This document shows positions 41,931 to 51,558 of a stretch of DNA of 64,000 nucleotides, one piece after another (the first letter of the stretch is position 1; each line of letters begins with the position of its first letter). The stretch is taken from NCBI RefSeq assembly GCF_025490915.1, contig NZ_JANQBA010000014.1, forward strand, positions 1-64,000, read 5' to 3'. This DNA comes from Lacticaseibacillus parakribbianus. Lineage in GTDB: Bacteria; Bacillota; Bacilli; Lactobacillales; Lactobacillaceae. The notes under the pieces are model-generated. The model saw only the letters and a list, made by a program, of their open reading frames with translations, was not told the DNA's origin and did no database searches. The translations under genes and the position numbers were made by a program.

Positions 41931-43187
41931 ATGAAGAAGAAGCTACTGATCTACGCCCATTACTACACGCCGGACGTCGCCTCCACCGGCCAGATCCTCC
42001 GCGAACTCGCCGAGGGCATGGCTGACCGCTTCGACATCACCGTCATCTGCGTTGTGCCGTCCTACTCCGGCAAGGTGGCGCCCGAGTATCGCCAGCGCAA
42101 GTACTACCGCGAAGTGATCAACGGCATTAAGGTGTTGCGCGTCCGGGTGCCGGAATTTTCCAAGCAGAACAAGGGCTCGCGCGTCCGAAACATCCTGGCC
42201 TACTTCTTCCGCGCCGCCTGGGCGACGTTCAAGGTCGGCCATCAGGACTACGTGTTCTCAATCTCACAACCCCCAATCCTCGGCGGCCTGCTGGGCGTCT
42301 GGGGCAAGTGGATGCGCCACGCGAAGTTCATCTACAACATCCAAGACTTCAACCCCGAGCAGACCATGGCCGTCGGTTACAGCAAAAATGGTCTGATTCT
42401 GAAGTTGATGATGGCGCTGGACAAGTTCAGCTGCCGCCAGTCCGACCTAGTGATCACCGTCGGCCGCGACCTGGTCGACACCCTGAACGCCCGGTTCAAG
42501 CCGGGCAAGGCGCCGCGCGTCGCGATGATCAACAACTGGATCGACGAGCAGGCAATCCGGCCGCTGCCGGCGACGGACGAACACGTGCTGGCCTTCAAGC
42601 GAAAGTACGGCTTGGAGGACAAGTTCATCGTCATGTACTCCGGCAACATCGGCCTGTACTACGACCTCGAGAACTTGATTAAGGTCATTGAGCAGTTCCC
42701 GGCCGGCACCACCGCCGCGGATGGCCGCGAAGTCGTTTTCGCCTTCGTCGGCGCCGGCTCGGTCCTGCAGCAATTGAAGGACTACGCCGCCGCTCACCGG
42801 ATGGTGAACGTGACGTTCATTCCCTACCAGCCGAAAAGCGACCTGATTTACAGCCTCAACGCCGCGGATGTTCACTGGTGCGTCAACGCCAAGGGCATCA
42901 AGGGCGTCAGCTGCCCCAGCAAGTTCTACGGCATCGCCGCGGCCGGTAAGCCGGTGCTGGCGGTGCTGGAGCCCGGCGCCGAGGTCGAACGCCTGATCCG
43001 CGAACACCGCGGCGGCTACCTGGCCGCCCCGGGCGACTACAAGCAAGTCGCCGCCAACATTCGCCAGCTGCTGGTCGCACCCGCCGAGTTGCCTGAGATG
43101 GGCAAGCGCAGCCGGGCGATGCTGGAAGATGGGCTGACCAAAGATGCGTCGGTCAGGCGGTACAGCGAGGTTATTTCAACACTTTAA
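41931..43187 (+). CDS. Family 4 glycosyltransferase (WbuB-like)
   Basis: 418 aa, GT-B fold. The start MKKKLLIYAHYYTPDVASTG has the typical N-terminal GT4 loop; the C-terminal half has the nucleotide-sugar-binding region (IVMYSGNIGLYYDLENLI, FVGAGSV, and PSKFYGIAAAGKPVLAVLEPG with E). Resembles WbuB-type transferases, often for amino or deoxy sugars. It starts 2 bp after ugd; probably cytoplasmic membrane-associated. Confidence 0.9.
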   Translation: MKKKLLIYAHYYTPDVASTGQILRELAEGMADRFDITVICVVPSYSGKVAPEYRQRKYYREVINGIKVLRVRVPEFSKQNKGSRVRNILAYFFRAAWATFKVGHQDYVFSISQPPILGGLLGVWGKWMRHAKFIYNIQDFNPEQTMAVGYSKNGLILKLMMALDKFSCRQSDLVITVGRDLVDTLNARFKPGKAPRVAMINNWIDEQAIRPLPATDEHVLAFKRKYGLEDKFIVMYSGNIGLYYDLENLIKVIEQFPAGTTAADGREVVFAFVGAGSVLQQLKDYAAAHRMVNVTFIPYQPKSDLIYSLNAADVHWCVNAKGIKGVSCPSKFYGIAAAGKPVLAVLEPGAEVERLIREHRGGYLAAPGDYKQVAANIRQLLVAPAELPEMGKRSRAMLEDGLTKDASVRRYSEVISTL

Positions 43188-43241
43188 TAGAAACCTTGCC
43201 CTCCCCAGGTAAGGTCGTGCAACGGAAGGAGCATCTAAAAG

Positions 43242-43805
43242 ATGACTAGTAATTGGTTCAAACTCGTGATGCGCCTGACTAAAGTGCAAATCGGCCGTAA
43301 CGTGACGCTGAAAGGTGTTCCGGTGATTTTCAATCAATCTGGTGCCGAGCTGACCCTCGGCAGCGGCGTGACGATTAAGAGCTCGTTCCTCTCAAACCTG
43401 GTTGGCCTCTACTCGCGAACCATCATCGTCACACGGGTCGCGGGAGCCAGAATTGCGATTGGAGATAACGTCGGCATCTCCGGCGCCACCATCTACGCTC
43501 GAAAAGAGATTACGATTGGTGAAGGCACGATGATCGGTGGCAACACCAAGGTTCTCGACAACGACTTCCACCCAATTGAGGCGGAGGCGCGACTCGCCAA
43601 TGACACCCGCAAAATCGGCACTCGTCCGATCCACATCGGGAAGAACTGTTTCATCGGGTGCAACGCGCTGATTCTCAAGGGTACCGAGCTTGGAGATGGC
43701 TGCGTGGTTGGGGCCGGCGCGGTGGTCAGTGGTAAATTCGAGGCGAACTGCGTCATCGCAGGGAACCCGGCACGAGTGATTCGGAGGCTGGCAGTGAATG
43801 GCTGA
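43242..43805 (+). CDS. Hexapeptide-repeat acyltransferase
   Basis: 187 aa with left-handed beta-helix repeats ([IV]-G-x-x-x-x patterns: IGDNVGISGATIYARKEITI, IGKNCFIGCNALILKGTEL) and the C-terminal VIAGNPARVIR typical of WcaF/NodL-type O-acetyltransferases. It probably acetylates the repeat unit. ACGGAAGGAGCATCTAAAAG precedes ATG. It overlaps the next gene by 8 bp. Confidence 0.9.
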   Translation: MTSNWFKLVMRLTKVQIGRNVTLKGVPVIFNQSGAELTLGSGVTIKSSFLSNLVGLYSRTIIVTRVAGARIAIGDNVGISGATIYARKEITIGEGTMIGGNTKVLDNDFHPIEAEARLANDTRKIGTRPIHIGKNCFIGCNALILKGTELGDGCVVGAGAVVSGKFEANCVIAGNPARVIRRLAVNG

Positions 43806-44679
43806 TCTAACGGTCGTAATCTTAACGAAGGACGAAGAGTTGAACCTCCGCAAGTGCGTGACGTCTTTCCATGGTGCCGCGAAGCGCTTCGTGATCGTGG
43901 ATAGCCGCAGCACAGACGGAACGAAGGCCCTGTGCGAGCAGCTGAACGTGGAGCTGCAGAAGGTAGGGTCCCGACTGGACTTCTACGAAAATGACTGGGT
44001 GAATCACGCAACGCAGTTCAACTGGGGGCTTGATGAAACTCGTATTGAGACAGAGTGGACGATGCGAATGGATTCCGATGAGGAGCTGACCCCGGAGTTG
44101 CTTCAGTATATCCAGACGGAGCTTGATCACGTCAGCTCCGATGTCTCAGGTATTGTGATTCGTCGCCGTCTGATTTTCATGGGTCGCTGGATTCGTCACG
44201 GCGGCAGGTACCCAGAGTACCTGCTGCGCATCTTCCGAACCGGGAAGGCGCGGTGTGAAAGCCGGATTATGGATGAGCATCTGATAATTCACGAAGGCCA
44301 GATCGTTAATGTCAAGGCTGACATCATCGATCGCAACCAGAAGTCTCTGGAGTGGTGGATCAACAAGCATAACTGGTACAGCGGAAGAGAAGTGCAGGAT
44401 CATCAGCGGACATTGGCTGGGTTAGGCGCTGAGCTCGAAAGCGACAAAGTTCAGTCGTCTAAGCAGGCTGAGGTGAAGCGGAAGGTCAAGGATGGCGGGT
44501 ATTACCGACTGCCGCTGTTCTTCAGGGCGCATCTGTACTTCATTTACCGGTACTACTTTAGGCTAGGATTTCTAGACGGCAAGGAAGGCAAGATTTTTAA
44601 CTTCTTGCAGGCGTATTGGTACCGATTTTTGGTGGATGCAAAGATGTACGAAGTCAACGAGCATAAGGGGAGTTTCTAG
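43798..44679 (+). CDS. Family 2 glycosyltransferase (WaaE/KdtX-like)
   Basis: 293 aa, GT-A fold. Residues 1-25 (ADLTVVILTKDEELNLRKC) and DSRSTDGTKAL are the UDP-sugar part; MRMDSDEELTPEL carries the DxD-like acidic motif. The C-terminal YRFLVDAKMYEVNEHKG ending is typical of the WaaE-like group. The start lies within the end of the acyltransferase gene. Base composition is intermediate between the GC-rich left and AT-rich right parts of the cluster. Confidence 0.88.
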   Translation: MADLTVVILTKDEELNLRKCVTSFHGAAKRFVIVDSRSTDGTKALCEQLNVELQKVGSRLDFYENDWVNHATQFNWGLDETRIETEWTMRMDSDEELTPELLQYIQTELDHVSSDVSGIVIRRRLIFMGRWIRHGGRYPEYLLRIFRTGKARCESRIMDEHLIIHEGQIVNVKADIIDRNQKSLEWWINKHNWYSGREVQDHQRTLAGLGAELESDKVQSSKQAEVKRKVKDGGYYRLPLFFRAHLYFIYRYYFRLGFLDGKEGKIFNFLQAYWYRFLVDAKMYEVNEHKGSF

Positions 44680-45848
44680 TGGTTCGAGTTCAGATTATAA
44701 TGGGACGATATCTGCCCGGTTTTAAAGATGGGGGGCCTGTTCGTTCGATAGCAAATTTGGTTGAGGGCTTGGGAGACGACTTCGACTTTCGTATCATGGC
44801 TACAGATCGTGACAGCGGGGATTTGGCCCCTTATCCTAATGCACGGGTTTCAGAGTGGAACTTAGTCGGAAAGGCTAAAGTCTTCTATGTTCGCCCTAAT
44901 CGTTTTGATTTCAAAGTTCTTCAGCAGCTGAGTAATGCAGCAGATGTCACGTATATTTGTGGCTGCTTCAACCTTTACGCAATAAAAACGCTTTTGTTAA
45001 AGCGAGTCGGCATAATTAAGACACCGGTCGTCGTGGCATCAATGGGTTTGTTCTCACCTGGCGCGTTTAAGATTAAAGCCGCTAAAAAAAAGGCATTCAT
45101 GCATGCAGCAAATATTATCGGACTGTTCAGGAATATTTATTGGTCCGTCAGCAGTCCAGTCGAGAAAGCTGATTTGCTGACTAGGGTGAAGACTGATGAA
45201 TCACATGTCTTTGAGGCTGGAGACATTCCGGCGGCAGTGACTGGAACGTGCCCAGATAAAATCAAGGGAAATGCATTAAGGGTCGTTTGGTTTTCACGCG
45301 TTTCGCGAGAAAAAAATTTATTAGGATCAATCGAGATCTTGTCGAGGACGAAGAAGAGGATACACTTTAACATAATCGGGCCGATAGAAGATGAAGAGTA
45401 CTGGAGATTATGCCAGAGCAAGTTGGCAGACCTACGCTCGAATGTGAGCTGGTCGTATGAAGGCCCCGTACTTCCGGAGGATGTGGCAGATAGGCTTAGA
45501 AAGCAGGACGTATTTCTTTTCCCAACATTGGGTGAAAATTACGGCCATGTGATTCACGAGGCTTTGGCTGCGGGTTGTCCATGCCTAATTAGTGATAAGA
45601 CGCCTTGGCGGGATCTTGAAGCATGGCATGCGGGATTTACGATTGGACTGCAGGACTATGCAACTTATGCAAAGCGGCTTGATTGGTTTGCGGATATGAA
45701 GCCAAGTCAATTTAAGATTTATGTGCGTGGCGCGTTCGACTTTGTGTCACAAGATACACAGGTGGAGAGTCGAAAAGACGCCTATCGTGTGTTGCTTACG
45801 GAGGTTAGCAGTCGTGGCTTGAAGATGAAAAAATCAGTAAAGGGGTGA
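44679..45848 (+). CDS. Family 4 glycosyltransferase
   Basis: 389 aa. Start MVRVQIIMGRYLPGFKDGGP with the GT4 glycine-rich loop; the C-terminal donor-binding motif is PTLGENYGHVIHEALAAG (E-x7-E). Start codon GTG overlaps the previous stop (TAGTG), indicating coupling. This is the first clearly AT-rich gene of the cluster. Confidence 0.88.
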   Translation: MVRVQIIMGRYLPGFKDGGPVRSIANLVEGLGDDFDFRIMATDRDSGDLAPYPNARVSEWNLVGKAKVFYVRPNRFDFKVLQQLSNAADVTYICGCFNLYAIKTLLLKRVGIIKTPVVVASMGLFSPGAFKIKAAKKKAFMHAANIIGLFRNIYWSVSSPVEKADLLTRVKTDESHVFEAGDIPAAVTGTCPDKIKGNALRVVWFSRVSREKNLLGSIEILSRTKKRIHFNIIGPIEDEEYWRLCQSKLADLRSNVSWSYEGPVLPEDVADRLRKQDVFLFPTLGENYGHVIHEALAAGCPCLISDKTPWRDLEAWHAGFTIGLQDYATYAKRLDWFADMKPSQFKIYVRGAFDFVSQDTQVESRKDAYRVLLTEVSSRGLKMKKSVKG

Positions 45849-45852
45849 GCAA

Positions 45853-47016
45853 TTGAAAATTGTGGAAATATGTCTTACTGGAGCGGTGACTGACGGGTTC
45901 CTGTATCAAGATAATTTGTTGCCGAAGTACCAGAAACGCCTTGGGTTCGATGTAACCTTTATCACATCGCAGTTTGTCTTTAACTCAAAAGGCCAGATTG
46001 TCCGATTTGAAAAGAGTGATTATTTCAACCAAGACGGAATCAAGATGATCAGGTTGGCTTCTAGGTGGAATGCTGAGTACGGAAACCCGCTTCTTAGGTT
46101 CAAAGGTTTATACGAGTGTATTGCTCAGGAGAAACCAGATATACTCTATATTCATGGTCTGCAATTTTGGAATATTATCGCTGTGCTGAAGTATCTGAAT
46201 ATGCATAAGAAAGTACAAGTATATGTCGATAATCATGCAGATTATTCCAACAGTGGACAGAACATACTTTCAAGGAGAATCTTACATCCTGTAATTTGGC
46301 GACATTACGCTAAAAAGCTAAACAAATACGTAACAAAGTTTTTTGGTGTTCTACCAGCAAGAGTCGACTGGTTAGTTAACATGTATGGATTACCTCAAAC
46401 GAAGTGCGAACTACTCGTCATGGGCGCCGACGATGACGAATTGGAGCGTGTGGAGCGAGAAGGTAGGCGAGACACCATTCGGCGACAGTACTCGATTCGA
46501 CCAGACGATTTTCTGATAATGACCGGCGGCAAGATTGATTCGGCAAAGTGGCAGACTCTGAACTTGATGAAAGCAGTTAAAGCATTGAAAAATCCGAATG
46601 TGCGATTAATTGTGTTTGGGTCGATTAGCTCGGAAATTAGGGATAAGGTTGATGAACTCTGTGACGGACATCAGATTCAGTACATTGGTTGGGCGAAGGG
46701 GTCGCAGGCGTATGACTTCTTCAGCGCTGCCGATCTTGTTGTTTTTCCAGGCAGGCACTCGGTATATTGGGAACAAGTCGCAGGCATGGGAATCCCAATG
46801 ATATGCAAGTATTGGGAAGGTACCACTCACGTGGACCTTGGCGGAAATATCGTCTTCTTGCGTCAGGATAGTGTGACGGAGTTAACTGATGTGCTGGGTG
46901 AGATAACGGGATCCGAAGATGTCTTTGAAGGCATGAAGGCAGCTGCCCATTCTTCGAAGCGAAAAGGGTTCTTATATTCAAGAATCGCTAGGAAGAGTAT
47001 CGGTGTCGCCGATTAA
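45853..47016 (+). CDS. GT4-like glycosyltransferase
   Basis: 387 aa. Start MKIVEICLTGAVTDGFLYQDN with the usual first strand and loop; the second half has ILIMTGGKIDSAKWQ-type (FLIMTGGKIDSAKW) and VFPGRHSVYWEQVAGMGIP, in place of the standard E-x7-E. This makes the family placement less sure. TTG start with AAAGGGG upstream, 4 bp after the previous stop. Confidence 0.78.
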   Translation: MKIVEICLTGAVTDGFLYQDNLLPKYQKRLGFDVTFITSQFVFNSKGQIVRFEKSDYFNQDGIKMIRLASRWNAEYGNPLLRFKGLYECIAQEKPDILYIHGLQFWNIIAVLKYLNMHKKVQVYVDNHADYSNSGQNILSRRILHPVIWRHYAKKLNKYVTKFFGVLPARVDWLVNMYGLPQTKCELLVMGADDDELERVEREGRRDTIRRQYSIRPDDFLIMTGGKIDSAKWQTLNLMKAVKALKNPNVRLIVFGSISSEIRDKVDELCDGHQIQYIGWAKGSQAYDFFSAADLVVFPGRHSVYWEQVAGMGIPMICKYWEGTTHVDLGGNIVFLRQDSVTELTDVLGEITGSEDVFEGMKAAAHSSKRKGFLYSRIARKSIGVAD

Positions 47017-47196
47017 AACTGACATATCTAGATAGGCTAGCGCAAAGGCCTCGATGTCATCTGAGACAAAGGCTGTAGATACCCGCAGGTTATCCGTTCA
47101 AATTACTGCGGAATCCGTATCGGAACGGGTGTGTATTTGACCGATGTTGAAAGAACGGGCAGTTTCTTTCATATTTTTTTGGAGAGGAGTCTAATC

Positions 47197-48408
47197 ATGC
47201 TGAGGCACATTACTAGATCCAAAATATATAGCCTACTTCTCTTCGTTGCGTTTTTCTTGGCAACTATTTCCTACGTGCCATCGTTTCATGTTTCATCGAT
47301 AAAGTATGTTTCGATACTAATTACGTTCTATATAATGCTAGCCAGATCTGGAGGCAGCTTTTCCGCGGATAGGGTGAAATTTGGAATTCCAATAATGCTT
47401 GCTCTAATTTTCAGCTGTATGCTTCAACAGACAAGCATTGTAGATAAGGCCTCTTCCGCATTTTTTTACCTTATTTTGATTTCATGGACGCAGTTTGGAG
47501 ACTTGATAATTTCAAATATGTCTGATTTATCCTCGGCGACGTTTGGATTGTTTGCCGCTGAGCTGATGACCATCTGCTTGACATGGTCATTGCGGGCCCA
47601 ACAGCTGGCCAGTCCGTATTCAACTCGTGTCAGGGTGTTCTGGGGGTTCACGCACCCGAATATGATCGGCTCGCTGGCTGAAATACTAATATTTGCCGCT
47701 TTGACTTTACTTATACTTCAATGGAAAAAAATATTTCGAACGATTAAGTGGTACGCACTGTTAATTATAGCTGTTCAGTCTGTATACATTATCAAAGTTT
47801 CTGATTCAAGAACCTCATTATTTTCAACGATCGTGTTCGTAGGATTCTTGGCTCTAGAATGGTTGCGAAGAGTTTCAAAGAAGTGGTTTTTATTCGTACT
47901 CATTTCTCTCTTACCCGTGGTTACTCTGGTTGCTGTCAATTTTGTTCAATCATATTTATTAAATGATGTGGCATTCATGTCTCGTTTAAACTTTGGGCTT
48001 ATGAAGGCGACACCTTTAACCGCGTTGGTTGGTAACGGTATGGTTAGTAACGCAGATTTAAATATGAGTAATATGAATGGTGCACATGGCGAAATGGCCG
48101 CAGCTTTGTTATTTTACAAAAATGGAATTTCTGGAATCATTGGATATGTGGCAATTTTCGGTAATCTGTGGCTACATTTGAGAGTTCAGGCAAACCATCT
48201 CCAGAAAATCATCGGAGCCGCTTTACTCTCTGCAATACTGGTAGGATCAATTGGAGAGGCCTATATTGTGAACATAACAAATGTTTTTCCAATGCTTGGG
48301 TTAATCCTACTAAGCTCACTAACGTATAACCAGAACATTTTCCAAAGCAATTTTGAAAGAAATCTTTTAGATGAATCGGCATATCAAGCAACAGAGGAAT
48401 ATAATTGA
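47197..48408 (+). CDS. Wzy-like polysaccharide polymerase
   Basis: 403 aa with about ten membrane segments and a large central outside loop (IKVSDSRTSLFSTIVFVGF follows a conserved-type Ser-Arg-Thr, as in O-antigen ligase/polymerase proteins). It is the only multi-span protein of this type in the cluster, so the polymerase by position. ATG 47197 follows GGAGAGGAGTCTAATC; the frame opens 22 codons earlier without support. It is preceded by a 180-bp gap that may hold a promoter. Confidence 0.78.
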   Translation: MLRHITRSKIYSLLLFVAFFLATISYVPSFHVSSIKYVSILITFYIMLARSGGSFSADRVKFGIPIMLALIFSCMLQQTSIVDKASSAFFYLILISWTQFGDLIISNMSDLSSATFGLFAAELMTICLTWSLRAQQLASPYSTRVRVFWGFTHPNMIGSLAEILIFAALTLLILQWKKIFRTIKWYALLIIAVQSVYIIKVSDSRTSLFSTIVFVGFLALEWLRRVSKKWFLFVLISLLPVVTLVAVNFVQSYLLNDVAFMSRLNFGLMKATPLTALVGNGMVSNADLNMSNMNGAHGEMAAALLFYKNGISGIIGYVAIFGNLWLHLRVQANHLQKIIGAALLSAILVGSIGEAYIVNITNVFPMLGLILLSSLTYNQNIFQSNFERNLLDESAYQATEEYN

Positions 48409-49322
48409 AAATAGCATATTTGATGTTAGCACATCAACACCCCGAAGTTGTTGCTCAGATTGCTGAACAGCTTACTGAAGGTACAGATGATTTAGTAATC
48501 GTGCATGTTGATCTGAAAACCGACGTTGAGCCATTTAAGCAAAGATTATCCAATAACCGTCAGGTTTTTATGATTACAGATCGAGAGAAAATTTACTGGG
48601 GAGGATTTAGTTCAATTCGAGCGACCATAAAACTTATGGAGATGGGATTACAACAGGGATGTGATAGGTTTGTAGTGCTTCAAGGAAATGATTGGCCTTT
48701 AAAAAGTAACGCAGAAATACATAACTTCTTTGAGGAGAATTCCAAGATAGAATTTGCTAAAGCATACGATGTGACGGTTTCATCAAGAAAAAAGAGCTAT
48801 ATGAAATCGGCCGGGTATTACTTGTTTGACGGTGTTGATCGGACAAAAATTTCGCTTAAGACCATTATTGCCCGACTACTGTCTCTGGTAAATAAGATTG
48901 GCATTAAATACATGAAGGGATTTTACTTTGATTCGAATAGTTGTCAACGAATGGATGTCTTTTGGGGCTGGGCACATATATCATTAACACGTGATTGTGT
49001 TGCGTATATTGTTCAAATTTTTAAGAAGAATAGCGGTCTTAATCACTACTTTAGAAGAGTATTTCCAGCTGATGAGACCTATTTTCAAACGATAATATAT
49101 AACTCGCCCTTTCGAGAGAGGACCTTGGATGGAAATGCAGTGAATGAACTTGATCACTTAGATGGGAAATCCATGCTCAACTTAACGTATTTTGAATATA
49201 TTCCAGGAAGAGTCAGAATTTTTACTAGTCCAGAAGAATTAAAGAATATTAACCTAGAAAAATATCTTTTTATAAGAAAGGTATCAGAAGAATTTGTCTC
49301 AAAATGTTCAAAGCAATCCTAA
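48405..49322 (+). CDS. Family 14 (core-2/I-branching) N-acetylglucosaminyltransferase-like protein
   Basis: 305 aa. Start MKIAYLMLAHQHPEVVAQIA and the blocks IYWGGFSSIRATI, FVVLQGNDWPLKSN and FFPADE-like VFPADETYFQTII match the Branch (GT14) family, which adds beta-1,6-linked sugars. TTG start overlaps the previous stop (TTGA), suggesting coupling. It would add a side branch to the repeat unit. Confidence 0.88.
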   Translation: MKIAYLMLAHQHPEVVAQIAEQLTEGTDDLVIVHVDLKTDVEPFKQRLSNNRQVFMITDREKIYWGGFSSIRATIKLMEMGLQQGCDRFVVLQGNDWPLKSNAEIHNFFEENSKIEFAKAYDVTVSSRKKSYMKSAGYYLFDGVDRTKISLKTIIARLLSLVNKIGIKYMKGFYFDSNSCQRMDVFWGWAHISLTRDCVAYIVQIFKKNSGLNHYFRRVFPADETYFQTIIYNSPFRERTLDGNAVNELDHLDGKSMLNLTYFEYIPGRVRIFTSPEELKNINLEKYLFIRKVSEEFVSKCSKQS

Positions 49323-49495
49323 AATATGGATGTCAGGGAATCAAGAAAGCATGATCACCAGATACGACTGTCGACGCATTAATTAAAGCGGTATAGTAGA
49401 GTACTCATATCGAGACTATGGGACGGGGTCTAAGCGATGCTCAATCGGCAACGCTCACTTTAGTTCATCAAAGGTCTATTAAAGGAAATCGAGAA

Positions 49496-50602
49496 ATGTC
49501 CAAACTAAAAAAAGTTTATGTCAATGCCTACTTCAGAAAAAACGTAGGGGATGATTTATTCCTTTATGTTTTATCCAGCCGCTATCCTAGCGTGAACTTT
49601 GTTGCGGATGTTCCAAAGAAATATCAGGAAACTTTAACTTCAATAAGCAATTTAAAGATGAGAAACGCAACCAAAAAGACTTTTATTGCACGGAAATTAT
49701 TGGCAAGCATACCGTGGATACCATTTGTAAGCGGAGCAATGAAATATGATGCTATCATTGAAATAGGCGGCTCTATCTTTATGCAGGCTCCAGGAAAGCC
49801 GGGTATCTCCGGTTTGAGAAATGCCTTTACTCGGAAGAGCATTCCATATTTTGTTATTGGAAGTAACTTCGGACCGTATGAAGATAACAGATTTGTTTCC
49901 GGATATAATGTTCTGTTTAAAAAAACTGGTGGTGTGGTTTTTCGAGATAGCTATTCAGCAAAGTTATTTGACGCAAGCTATAAAATCTCTGTCGCCCCGG
50001 ATGTGGTTTTTGGCATTAATCCTGAGACGTTGGGATTTAAACTGGGGGGAGGCACAGGATTATTGATCGCCGTACCAGTTGACCTGGCACGGAAAGGAGA
50101 GAGTTTAGCGGATCAGAGACTCGCTAGCAAATATGAGAAATGCATGGCACGGCTTATTGCTGGGCATGTGAGAAGCGGGCACAGGGCTGTCATCTTGTGT
50201 TTTTGTAGTGATGAGAATGATGAAGAAGCTGCTAATCGAATATTTGAAATGCTTGACAAAAGAGAAAAAGAGTTTACGTCTATCGTAAATTATCAAAGTG
50301 TTGATCAGATTTTTTCACTTTTTTCCAACGCAGATTATCTTCTCTCAAGCCGCTACCATTCGATGATTCTAGGTTGGGTATTTGGAGTTCCACAATTAGT
50401 CATTCCATACAGTCTAAAAACTGAACATGTCCGAGCGGAACTCTGGAAGTCGCAGTACAGTCTCAGTCCACAAAATTTTATTGAAAATATCGACAGCGTT
50501 GATCTTAGAAACTTTAACACAATGGATTCAAAGCTAGTAAATGTATTGAGGAAAAAGTCTTCTGGACAATTCAAATATACTGACCGTGCTCTCAATAATT
50601 AA
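49496..50602 (+). CDS. Polysaccharide pyruvyl transferase family protein
   Basis: 368 aa. Family markers are the N-terminal YFRKNVGDDLFLYVLSSRYP, the central GSNFGPYED and VVFRDSYSAKLF, and the C-terminal LLSSRYHSMILGWVFGVP. It would add pyruvate ketals, giving the polymer negative charge. ATG 49496 has AAAGGAAA upstream; 26 earlier in-frame codons lack support. A 170-bp gap precedes it. Confidence 0.9.
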   Translation: MSKLKKVYVNAYFRKNVGDDLFLYVLSSRYPSVNFVADVPKKYQETLTSISNLKMRNATKKTFIARKLLASIPWIPFVSGAMKYDAIIEIGGSIFMQAPGKPGISGLRNAFTRKSIPYFVIGSNFGPYEDNRFVSGYNVLFKKTGGVVFRDSYSAKLFDASYKISVAPDVVFGINPETLGFKLGGGTGLLIAVPVDLARKGESLADQRLASKYEKCMARLIAGHVRSGHRAVILCFCSDENDEEAANRIFEMLDKREKEFTSIVNYQSVDQIFSLFSNADYLLSSRYHSMILGWVFGVPQLVIPYSLKTEHVRAELWKSQYSLSPQNFIENIDSVDLRNFNTMDSKLVNVLRKKSSGQFKYTDRALNN

Positions 50603-50622
50603 AGCGAGGAGTAGTCTTACTT

Positions 50623-51555
50623 ATGATTAACCCACGTGTTAGTTTTATAATTCCCACCTTTCGTCGACCGGATTTTCTGAAAGAGGCAATAGATTCGGTT
50701 CTAAATCAAGACGAGAAAAATCTTGAGATAGTTGTTATTGATGATGACCCTGTGAATAATAGTGTGACGAGTAAAATAATAGAATCCTATAACTCCGATA
50801 AAATTGTTTATATACAAAACCGAAAGAATCTAGGACCTGGTTATTCACGTCAGGCAGGGTTGTCGGCCAGTAAGTCGGCGTTTGTTGTCTTTATGGACGA
50901 CGATGATTTCTATGTAGACACCAGTTTTGTGAGCCGGGCATTATCCATCCTCGAGAATCAGCAGGAGAATATTGCCTTTGTTGCTTTTAATGCGTATGAT
51001 TATAACCAACGTACAGGAGAAAAGACTAAAGGACGTGGCTTCATAGAGACTCGTCATATAAGCAAAGAATACTATATCAAACATTTCATGTTGGATGTTC
51101 CCAAACCAAAGTCAACATTTACTGCCGTTTTCAATAAAAAAAAGCTTTATAAAAGCGGAATCTCCGAGGTTAAAATGCTGAATGACACGGTTATATATTT
51201 ACGTGCGTTGATTTCGGGAGACGCAGTTCTTAATGCTACATATATCGGTTGTTACAGAGTTCATCAGCGTAACATTACAAAAACTGTGTCAGCTGACTTT
51301 ATTGTAAGAAACTTGAATGAGAAGGTATTAATTGCAAAAAAACTGAGCATGTCCGGACTGAAGCGCCAAATATGGTTATATAATCAGTCAAAATCTACAA
51401 TCCTCTACTTCATGAGCAATAGCGATAAGTATAATGAACTTCCAGAAATTCAGAGATGGATTGGTTCGCAAAATTTTATAACGAGAATTTTGCTAGTCTT
51501 GCGAGTTAAAGTTGCAGAGACACAGAAACTAAGTTCCGAACACCGTGGGGGGTAG
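50623..51555 (+). CDS. Family 2 glycosyltransferase
   Basis: 310 aa, GT-A fold. VSFIIPTFRRPDFLKEAIDS at the start, VVIDDDPVNNS near residue 40, and FMDDDDFYVDTSF (DxD) near 90. No C-terminal membrane helix is obvious. GAGGAGTAGTCTTACTT precedes ATG. AT-rich like its neighbours. Confidence 0.9.
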   Translation: MINPRVSFIIPTFRRPDFLKEAIDSVLNQDEKNLEIVVIDDDPVNNSVTSKIIESYNSDKIVYIQNRKNLGPGYSRQAGLSASKSAFVVFMDDDDFYVDTSFVSRALSILENQQENIAFVAFNAYDYNQRTGEKTKGRGFIETRHISKEYYIKHFMLDVPKPKSTFTAVFNKKKLYKSGISEVKMLNDTVIYLRALISGDAVLNATYIGCYRVHQRNITKTVSADFIVRNLNEKVLIAKKLSMSGLKRQIWLYNQSKSTILYFMSNSDKYNELPEIQRWIGSQNFITRILLVLRVKVAETQKLSSEHRGG

Positions 51556-51558
51556 ACA